From Sulfurimonas sp. (GTDB taxonomy: Bacteria; Campylobacterota; Campylobacteria; Campylobacterales; Sulfurimonadaceae), in NCBI GenBank assembly GCA_026988235.1, contig JALSLQ010000035.1, forward strand, positions 1-49,272: 49,272 nt of DNA. Direction: 5' to 3'. Shown here piece by piece: positions 43,802 through 49,272 of the stretch; within the stretch, counting starts at the first letter, position 1; every line of letters begins with the position of its first letter. The notes beneath the pieces are model-generated. The model worked only from the letters and a program-made list of their open reading frames with translations. It had not been told where the DNA came from and ran no database searches. Position numbers and translations under genes: made by a program.

Positions 43802-44503
43802 TTATCTCCACTTTACATGTAAACATTGTAAAAGCTGTGCTTTGTCGAACGATTTAGAGGATTTTTGTAGGTTTGCGATGTTGTTTTGAGTACCCACAAA
43901 CTCTTGAATATAATAAGTTTTGTTGTAGCCTCTGCTTTTTAAATCGGATATGATGCAGTTTATATCTGCTTCATCCAGTAAATCTGCATGCAGGGTTGTG
44001 CGTACTTCAAAGTCTATACCGCTTTTTATAAGCAAATCAAGTGTTGTACTAAATGCGTCATATTTATTTGAATGTGTAATGCGGGTAAATTTATGTTGAG
44101 GTGCTTTGTAGTCCAAGGCAACAAAATCAAGTAAGCCTAAATCAAGTAGCTCTGCTACATGTAAGCTGTTTGTACCGTTTGTATCGAGTTTGATTAAAAA
44201 TCCGAGTTTTTTAATGGCTGTGCAAAAAGAAACAAGTTCGTAAGAAGATGCTTCTCCCCCTGAGAGTACGACGGCATCTAATAAAGCAACTCTTGTTTGT
44301 AAAAAAGCGAGGGCATCTTCAAAAGTATGCTTGCCCTCTTTTGCAAAAACTATATCTTTGTTATAGCAAAAATCACAGCGCATATTGCATCCGCTAAACC
44401 AGAGAATGCAGGCAAGATGATTTGGATAATCTACATGTGTAAACTTTGTTATATCATAGATACATTTTTTACTCTTTAAACTGTTTGCGTTGTCTGTGCT
44501 CAC
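43802..44503 (-). CDS. nrdG: Anaerobic ribonucleotide reductase activating protein
   Basis: Radical SAM activase that installs the glycyl radical on class III ribonucleotide reductase. The 233-residue protein has the cluster motif C39-NMR-C43-DF-C46 preceded by ILWFSG, and SGGEA later. The start is GTG, inside the end of the 49-codon ORF that carries the glycyl-radical loop, so translation is coupled. This overlap ties the activase directly to its substrate domain. A TTACATGTAA palindrome lies at the 3' end. Confidence 0.93.
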   Translation of the reverse strand: MSTDNANSLKSKKCIYDITKFTHVDYPNHLACILWFSGCNMRCDFCYNKDIVFAKEGKHTFEDALAFLQTRVALLDAVVLSGGEASSYELVSFCTAIKKLGFLIKLDTNGTNSLHVAELLDLGLLDFVALDYKAPQHKFTRITHSNKYDAFSTTLDLLIKSGIDFEVRTTLHADLLDEADINCIISDLKSRGYNKTYYIQEFVGTQNNIANLQKSSKSFDKAQLLQCLHVKWR

Positions 44504-44618
44504 CGGTTTTTCCTATGTTAAAACTCTCAACAGGTCGATGATAACCCATGACTCGTGTATATACTATACATTTTTGTCTATTTTCTCTTACTAATGCTAA
44601 AATTTCATTTTTACTCAT
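44469..44618 (-). CDS. Stand-alone NrdD glycyl-radical domain
   Basis: A 49-residue ORF too short for the track, with a good AAGGAG site nine bases upstream. From residue 17 on it matches the extreme C-terminus of class III ribonucleotide reductases: CIVYTRVMGYHRPVESFNIGK, with Gly25 as the expected radical glycine (family pattern RVxGYxxPV). This loop is absent from the NrdD chain encoded upstream. The N-terminal helix of 16 residues appears to be an addition. It overlaps nrdG by 35 bases. By analogy with YfiD/GrcA for pyruvate formate-lyase, it may supply the radical in trans. Confidence 0.8.
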   Translation of the reverse strand: MSKNEILALVRENRQKCIVYTRVMGYHRPVESFNIGKTGEHRQRKQFKE

Positions 44619-44646
44619 GATGCTTACTCCTTAATTTTATTTCATA

Positions 44647-44695
44647 AAATGAAGGAACCCTTCATTTATTTTGTACGATGCCAGGAGTAATCCTG
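44647..44695 (-). promoter_or_regulatory. Two hairpins between nrdD and the glycyl-radical ORF
   Basis: AAATGAAGG (44647-44655) pairs with CCTTCATTT (44659-44667) around a three-base loop, a perfect 9-base stem. Next to it, CAGGA and TCCTG form a 5-base stem with a four-base loop (44682-44695). They occupy the 81-base gap between the nrdD stop and the small ORF, so they could adjust termination or mRNA stability and thus subunit ratio. Confidence 0.5.
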
Positions 44696-44699
44696 TCAT

Positions 44700-46838
44700 C
44701 TACGCTAACGCTAAGTTCCCTTCAGCAGGGAGCTTATGCAACTTTGTTGTGTTTTCATATTCATGTATCAGTTCTTCGTCACATTTTGGACAGTATTCGT
44801 GTTCTCCTGAAAGATACCCGTGTTTTGGGCACACTGAGAACAGAGGTGTAACCGTAATATAGGGTAGCCTGAAATTCGTAATGACATTTTTTACCAGTTT
44901 ACGACAGGCTTCTGTTGAGCTAAGCCGTTCTTGCATGTAAAGATGCAGTACCGTTCCTCCGGTATATTTTGTCTGCAGATCATCTTGCAGTGTCAGTGCT
45001 TCAAAGGGATCGTCCGTCAGACCGACAGGAATTTGTGAAGAGTTTGTATAGTAGATGTTTTCATCCATCCCAGCTTGTATGATGTTGTCGCCGTATCGTT
45101 TTTTGTCTTCTTTTGCAAATCTGTAGGTTGTTCCTTCTGCCGGAGTGGCTTCGAGGTTATAAAGATTGCCTGTTTCTTCTTGAAATACAATCATTCTCTC
45201 CCTAATATGATTTAAAATTTCAGTGGCAAAATCAATCCCTTGCGTAGAACTGATGTCATAAACGCCACCCGTAAAATTTAAAATCATTTCATTCATTCCA
45301 TTCACCCCGATAGTAGAAAAATGGTTTTTAAATCCTGGCAAATACCTTTTTGTGTAAGGAAAAAGCCCTCTGTCATACATCTCTTGAATAAAAACACGTT
45401 TTTTCTCCAAGGTAGATTTTGCATACTCCATTAACTCATCAAGTCGCCTCAGTAAAGAGGACATATTTCCTTTATGTAAAAAGCCAAGCCGTGCCATATT
45501 TATGGTGACAACCCCTATGCTTCCCGTCATTTCTGCACTGCCAAACAGGCCACCGCCTCGTTTAAGAAGTTCTCTTAAATCAAGCTGTAGTCTGCAACAC
45601 ATACTTCGGACATGTCCCGGTTTATAGGCTTCTTCGTTTGCTATAAGCTCTCCGTTTTTGTCGCGTTTATATTGGCTCCCTATGAAATTTTGAAAGTAGG
45701 AAGAGCCAATTTTTGCCGTATTCTCAAACAGCAGGTCTGTATTTTCACCGTACCAGTCAAAATCTTCTGTGATGTTGACGGTAGGTATAGGAAATGTAAA
45801 AGGTTGACCGGTTTTGTCTCCTTCTGTCATAACCTCATAGTAAGCTTTGTTGATGATGTGCATCTCTTTTTGAAAATGTTTATAGGTCATACTCATGAGG
45901 GATGAAGCACCCCTCTCTTGTGCTTTGAATCTAAGCTCCGTATCTAAAATATTTGTAAAAAGATGCTCTTGCTTACTCGTTGGAATTTGATCCTTCAAAT
46001 CATCAGGAACATTCCAATCTATAGTGATATTTGTAAAAGGTGATTGTCCCCATCGAGCAGGAACATTTAAGTTGTATATGAAACTACGAATACTTTTTTT
46101 TACCTCCTTATATGAAAGTTGATCCTTAAAAAGATAAGGTGCCAGGTATGTGTCAAATGATGAAAAAGCCTGTGCCCCTGCCCACTCACTTTGTAAAATA
46201 CCTAAAAAATTTGCCATTTGCCCAAGCGCTTCCCTGAAATGCTTTGGCGCATCGCTTTCCACTCTTCCCCGTACTCCGTTAAATCCTTCATCCAGAAGAA
46301 CCCTCAGACTCCAGCCGGCACAATAACCGGTCAAACAGTCCAAATCGTGTATGTGATAGTCCCCGTTTCTATGCGCATACCCCTCTTCTTTAGAGTAAAT
46401 TTTGTCAAGCCAGTAGTTTGCTATAACTTTGCCTGCCGTATTGTTTACAAGCCCTGCATTTGAATAGCCTGTATTGGAGTTTGCTTTGATTCTCCAATCA
46501 CTCCCATTTATATACTCTTCTATCGTTTGTGTAGAGTTAATATAAGTAGTGTCATCTTCAAGTAATTTGTCTCTTTGAAGTTTATGCAAATGTCTATAGA
46601 GTATAAAAGAGCGCATAACATCAAAATATTTTGCTTTGTATAACTCTTTTTCTATAATGTCTTGTATGTCTTCTACGGCAACAACCCGTTTAGTGTCGAG
46701 TTTTTGTATAACTTTTATGTATACTATTTCATCAAAATCTACATGTTCACTTAAAAAAGCTTTTTGAATGGCATCTTCTATTTTATAAGAGAAAAATTGT
46801 TTATAAGAACCGTCTCTTTTTAAAATATACTCTACCAT
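44700..46838 (-). CDS. nrdD: Class III ribonucleotide reductase NrdD without glycyl-radical loop
   Basis: Large subunit of anaerobic ribonucleoside-triphosphate reductase, 712 residues from ATG 46838 (AAGGAGA site; the track start lacks one). An ATP-cone occupies about 1-85 (EYILKRDGSYKQFFSYKIEDA), then the ten-stranded barrel with HDLDCLTGYCAGWSL and the active-site cysteine region RSMCCRLQLDL. Near the end is a zinc-type site, CPKHGYLSGEHEYCPKC. The chain then continues with an unrelated tail and stops, with no RVxGY glycyl-radical motif. That motif is on the next ORF. Together with nrdG this is an anaerobic dNTP-synthesis operon. Confidence 0.93.
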   Translation of the reverse strand: MVEYILKRDGSYKQFFSYKIEDAIQKAFLSEHVDFDEIVYIKVIQKLDTKRVVAVEDIQDIIEKELYKAKYFDVMRSFILYRHLHKLQRDKLLEDDTTYINSTQTIEEYINGSDWRIKANSNTGYSNAGLVNNTAGKVIANYWLDKIYSKEEGYAHRNGDYHIHDLDCLTGYCAGWSLRVLLDEGFNGVRGRVESDAPKHFREALGQMANFLGILQSEWAGAQAFSSFDTYLAPYLFKDQLSYKEVKKSIRSFIYNLNVPARWGQSPFTNITIDWNVPDDLKDQIPTSKQEHLFTNILDTELRFKAQERGASSLMSMTYKHFQKEMHIINKAYYEVMTEGDKTGQPFTFPIPTVNITEDFDWYGENTDLLFENTAKIGSSYFQNFIGSQYKRDKNGELIANEEAYKPGHVRSMCCRLQLDLRELLKRGGGLFGSAEMTGSIGVVTINMARLGFLHKGNMSSLLRRLDELMEYAKSTLEKKRVFIQEMYDRGLFPYTKRYLPGFKNHFSTIGVNGMNEMILNFTGGVYDISSTQGIDFATEILNHIRERMIVFQEETGNLYNLEATPAEGTTYRFAKEDKKRYGDNIIQAGMDENIYYTNSSQIPVGLTDDPFEALTLQDDLQTKYTGGTVLHLYMQERLSSTEACRKLVKNVITNFRLPYITVTPLFSVCPKHGYLSGEHEYCPKCDEELIHEYENTTKLHKLPAEGNLALA

Positions 46839-46866
46839 TGTTGTTCTCCTTAAGTGATGACGACAG

Positions 46867-46872
46867 TGTATA
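46867..46872 (-). promoter_or_regulatory. Possible -10 box of nrdD
   Basis: On the minus strand, TATACA lies 28 bases before the nrdD ATG, with a T-rich stretch upstream. A direct repeat, GTCAC-TTTTGT-GTCAC (46904-46919), lies further up and may be an operator. Both are suggestions from sequence alone. Confidence 0.3.
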
Positions 46873-46979
46873 AAAAGCGGCATTAAAAATCACTAAGAAA
46901 TTTTGTCACTTTTGTGTCACTCTAGATATGCCAAGTTTCATAAAATGCAAACTTAATAATACTTTTACATTAATTTGTG

Positions 46980-46985
46980 TATAAT
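46980..46985 (+). promoter_or_regulatory. -10 box of the rpmJ-rpsM-rpsK-rpsD-rpoA transcript
   Basis: A perfect TATAAT is preceded by a T-rich stretch and no clear -35 box, usual for this phylum. Initiation near 46992 would place the 5' end only a few bases before the first arm of the leader stem at 46995. Confidence 0.65.
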
Positions 46986-46994
46986 TCTCATCCA

Positions 46995-47101
46995 CTTTAG
47001 CGTTTTAACAAAGATAAAGAGTATTTCTACCTATATACTTATATATAGATAAAAGTATTGGCAGATAAAAATATATAGCCTTCTGCCTGAAAACGCTAAA
47101 G
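46995..47101 (+). ncRNA. Structured leader of the rpmJ operon
   Basis: CTTTAGCGTTTT (46995-47006) pairs perfectly with AAAACGCTAAAG (47090-47101). Inside are two further hairpins: CTATATA/TATATAG (47031-47037 with 47042-47048, four-base loop) and GGCAGA/TCTGCC (47060-47065 with 47082-47087). The predicted shape is a three-way junction closed by a 12-base stem, starting at the presumed transcript end and finishing 24 bases before the rpmJ ATG. An r-protein (S4 or S13) autoregulatory leader is the natural hypothesis. Confidence 0.6.
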
Positions 47102-47124
47102 AGAATGAATAACAAGGACTTACG

Positions 47125-47238
47125 ATGAAAGTAAGAGCTTCAGTAAAAAAAATGTGTGATGACTGTAAAGTTGTCAAAAGAAGAGGTATTGTAAGAGTAA
47201 TCTGCAAGAATCCTAAACATAAACAGAGACAAGGATAA
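47125..47238 (+). CDS. rpmJ: 50S ribosomal protein L36
   Basis: A 37-residue ORF, below the track limit. [20 protein letters not shown] with the zinc ligands Cys11, Cys14, Cys27 and His32 makes it the zinc-binding (C+) L36. An AAGGA site lies nine bases before the ATG. rpsM follows after two bases. Confidence 0.96.
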   Translation: MKVRASVKKMCDDCKVVKRRGIVRVICKNPKHKQRQG

Positions 47239-47240
47239 CC

Positions 47241-47603
47241 ATGGCTCGTATTTCTGGTGTAGATTTACCTAAGAAAAAGAGAATAGAGTATGGCTTAACA
47301 TACATCTATGGTATTGGTCTTCATACTGCTCGTCAAATATTAGACGCAACAGCTATAGACTATAACAAAAGAGTTTTCGAATTAAACGAAGAAGATGTAG
47401 CCGTTATTACAAAAGAAATCCGTGAAAACCATATGGTTGAGGGTGATTTGCGTAAAAAAGTTGCTATGGATATTAAGGCACTTATGGATTTAGGTTCATA
47501 CCGTGGTCTCCGTCACCGTCGTGGTCTTCCATGCCGTGGTCAAAAAACTAAGACAAATGCGCGTACTCGTAAGGGTAAACGCAAAACTGTCGGCGCAGCG
47601 TAA
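47241..47603 (+). CDS. rpsM: 30S ribosomal protein S13
   Basis: Small-subunit head protein contacting P-site tRNA, 120 residues. It starts [20 protein letters not shown] and ends with [18 protein letters not shown], as expected. Confidence 0.97.
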   Translation: MARISGVDLPKKKRIEYGLTYIYGIGLHTARQILDATAIDYNKRVFELNEEDVAVITKEIRENHMVEGDLRKKVAMDIKALMDLGSYRGLRHRRGLPCRGQKTKTNARTRKGKRKTVGAA

Positions 47604-47614
47604 GGAATTATAGT

Positions 47615-48007
47615 ATGGCAAAAAGAAAAGCTGTTAGAAAAAAAGTAATAAAAAAGAATATATCTCGTGGTATTGTTCATATTGCAGCATCATTCAATAA
47701 TACATTAGTAACTATTACTGATGAAATGGGTAATATGATTGCGTGGAGTTCAGCAGGAAGTCTTGGTTTCAAGGGTTCTAAAAAATCAACTCCATTTGCT
47801 GCACAAGCAGCTGTTGAAGATGCAATTGCAAAAGCACAAGTACATGGCATAAAAGAACTTGGTATTAAAGTTCAAGGTCCTGGTTCTGGTCGTGAAACTG
47901 CAGTAAAAGCTGTTGGAGCTATCGAAGGAATCCGTGTTACATTTATGAAAGATGTTACACCATTACCACACAACGGTTGTCGCGCGCCTAAGCGTCGTAG
48001 AGTTTAA
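47615..48007 (+). CDS. rpsK: 30S ribosomal protein S11
   Basis: Platform protein of the small subunit, 130 residues, with [17 protein letters not shown] and the C-terminal [12 protein letters not shown]. Normal spacing within the alpha-operon genes. Confidence 0.97.
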   Translation: MAKRKAVRKKVIKKNISRGIVHIAASFNNTLVTITDEMGNMIAWSSAGSLGFKGSKKSTPFAAQAAVEDAIAKAQVHGIKELGIKVQGPGSGRETAVKAVGAIEGIRVTFMKDVTPLPHNGCRAPKRRRV

Positions 48008-48018
48008 GGAGATTACTG

Positions 48019-48645
48019 ATGGCAAGATATAGAGGTCCAGTAGAAAAAATCGAAAGAAGATTTGGAGTAAGCCTTAACCTAAAAGGTGAGCGTCGTTTAG
48101 CAGGAAAATCTGCTTTAGAGAAGCGTCCTTACGGTCCAGGTCAACATGGTCAGCGTCGTAAAAAAGTTTCTGAGTATGGTTTACAACTTAATGAGAAACA
48201 AAAAGCGAAATTTATGTATGGTATTTCTGAAAAGCAATTCCGTGCTTTATTCGTTGAAGCAAAACGCCGTGATGGAAATACAGGTACAAACCTTATTACA
48301 TTAATCGAGCAAAGATTAGACAATGTTGTTTATAGAATGGGATTTGCATCTACTCGTAGATTTGCTCGCCAACTAGTAACACATGGTCATATTTTAGTTG
48401 ATGGTAAAAAACTTGACATTCCTTCTTACCGTGCTAAACCGGGACAAAAAATAGAAGTAAAAGAAGCTAGTAAAACTAACAATCAAATTGTTCGTGCTAT
48501 TGAGCTTACAAACCAAACTGGTCTTGCTCCTTGGGTAGATATTGATGCTGAAAAAGTTTATGGTATCTTTACTCGTCTTCCAGAGCGTGAAGAAGTTGTT
48601 ATTCCAGTTGAAGAACGTTTAATTGTTGAGCTTTACTCGAAATAA
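48019..48645 (+). CDS. rpsD: 30S ribosomal protein S4
   Basis: Primary 16S-binding assembly protein, 208 residues, with [15 protein letters not shown] and an S4 RNA-binding domain around [20 protein letters not shown]. In E. coli S4 represses the alpha operon through a leader pseudoknot; a leader of different shape precedes rpmJ here. Confidence 0.97.
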   Translation: MARYRGPVEKIERRFGVSLNLKGERRLAGKSALEKRPYGPGQHGQRRKKVSEYGLQLNEKQKAKFMYGISEKQFRALFVEAKRRDGNTGTNLITLIEQRLDNVVYRMGFASTRRFARQLVTHGHILVDGKKLDIPSYRAKPGQKIEVKEASKTNNQIVRAIELTNQTGLAPWVDIDAEKVYGIFTRLPEREEVVIPVEERLIVELYSK

Positions 48646-48673
48646 TAATTTACTATAAAAAGGCGTAAAAAAT

Positions 48674-49272
48674 ATGAAGAAGATTAAAACTACTCCACTT
48701 GCTCCCCAAGAGTTTGAGGTAGAACAAATAAGTGAGAATGAAGCAAACATAATGGCATACCCTTTTGAAGTAGGGTATGCTATATCGTTGGCTCATCCAC
48801 TTCGCCGTTTTCTATTAAGCAGTTCAGTTGGGTATGCCCCAATTGCTATTAAAATCGAGGGTGCGAAACATGAGTTTGACTCAGTTCGTGGTATGCTTGA
48901 AGATATTTCAGATTTTATCTTAAATTTGAAAGAGATTCGCTTTAAACTTAATAATGATGCAGCAGAAGCAGAAATTAACTATAGTTTTGCCGGTCCGTGT
49001 ACTATTAAAGGTGCAGATCTTAGCAATGATGAAGTAGAAGTGGTAACACCTGATGCTCCGCTTGCAACATTAAATGAAGATTCAACACTTAACTTTACTA
49101 TTAAAATTGCACAGGGTATTGGTTATGTAGCAAGTGAAGATACTGCAGAGGAAGTTAATGATGATGAGTATATTGCGTTAGATGCGTATTTTACTCCGGT
49201 AAGAAGCGCAACATATAAAATTGATAATGTATTAATAGAAGACAACCCTAACTTTGAAAGAGTTATTATGAA
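48674..49272 (+). CDS. rpoA: RNA polymerase alpha subunit, 3' end outside window
   Basis: The first 199 codons of rpoA, missing from the track because no stop falls in the window. The alpha N-terminal domain begins after [17 protein letters not shown] and includes [20 protein letters not shown], the dimerisation region. A short AAAGGCG site precedes the ATG. The C-terminal domain lies beyond the edge. Confidence 0.95.
   Translation, partial: MKKIKTTPLAPQEFEVEQISENEANIMAYPFEVGYAISLAHPLRRFLLSSSVGYAPIAIKIEGAKHEFDSVRGMLEDISDFILNLKEIRFKLNNDAAEAEINYSFAGPCTIKGADLSNDEVEVVTPDAPLATLNEDSTLNFTIKIAQGIGYVASEDTAEEVNDDEYIALDAYFTPVRSATYKIDNVLIEDNPNFERVIM

Noticed and set aside
44618-44700. Possible intein, intron or programmed frameshift joining nrdD to the glycyl-radical ORF
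   Set aside because: The gap is only 81 bases and holds no splicing motifs. The small ORF has its own ribosome-binding site and extra N-terminal helix, so two separate proteins fit better.

Overview
ORGANISM. The window is AT-rich, gene-dense bacterial chromosome from a Campylobacterota (epsilonproteobacterial) member, most like a Sulfurimonas/Sulfurovum-type marine chemolithotroph. The evidence is an S10-spc ribosomal block with no rpmD between rpsE and rplO, an L2 with the Campylobacter-like RHRQAGAKK segment, a C+ type L36, a zinc-type S14, a histidine kinase with the AHQWRQPL phosphoacceptor box, and TATAAT promoters with weak -35 boxes. The genus is an inference. No tRNA, rRNA, CRISPR array, prophage or intact insertion sequence was seen.

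LAYOUT. (1) 0-2.45 kb: molybdopterin genes moaD-moaE-moeA and a small hypothetical. (2) 2.45-19.7 kb: an exopolysaccharide locus. It holds a GalE-type epimerase, a PAP2 phosphatase, a TolC-like outer-membrane protein, a PelF glycosyltransferase, a PelG-like membrane protein, an OmpA-tailed lipoprotein, a large polytopic (possibly GT-C) protein, a membrane HD-GYP protein, a GT2 enzyme with DUF2304, a FemAB/GNAT-like protein, a NodB-like deacetylase, a YbhN-type membrane protein and a secreted TIM-barrel hydrolase candidate. A lipoprotein HlyD/MFP adaptor sits convergently at the end. (3) 19.7-21.3 kb: rnhB and an AAA ATPase on the minus strand. (4) 21.5-32.15 kb: rpsJ to infA with secY and map, starting at a clear sigma-70 promoter and ending at a hairpin terminator. 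(5) 32.2-46.8 kb: a mixed block, mostly on the minus strand. It holds a chorismate mutase, a CvfB-like RNA-binding protein, NnrS, an SPL-type radical SAM protein, an exported Hsp20 plus the remnant of another, a Crp-family regulator, mnmH-selD, an unusual HAD phosphatase, a nitroreductase, a Toprim C-terminal zinc protein, a two-component system with a tiny secreted peptide opposite it, and an anaerobic ribonucleotide reductase locus. (6) 46.98 kb to the end: rpmJ-rpsM-rpsK-rpsD-rpoA (rpoA cut by the window), preceded by a structured leader.

HOW THE GENES WORK TOGETHER. The polysaccharide locus looks like a divergent Pel-type, synthase-dependent system. The epimerase has Cys297 where E. coli GalE has Tyr299, which predicts UDP-GlcNAc/UDP-GalNAc epimerisation as in PelX. 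PelF would polymerise and the PelG-like protein would move the chain. A separate deacetylase and a separate hydrolase candidate could share the two jobs of PelA. No PelB, PelC, PelD or PelE homologue is recognisable. A TolC-like protein, an OmpA lipoprotein and a GAF-like/HD-GYP membrane protein stand in the corresponding places.

MOST INTERESTING. First, the class III ribonucleotide reductase appears split: the 712-residue NrdD ends after its zinc site, and the glycyl-radical loop (RVMGYHRPV) is on a separate 49-codon ORF that overlaps nrdG. Second, the palindrome TTACATGTAA is strongly iterated, with ten exact copies and nineteen TACATGTA cores by eye, but is absent from the ribosomal block. 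Third, REP-like hairpin repeats lie in two intergenic regions, and a three-way-junction-like leader precedes rpmJ.
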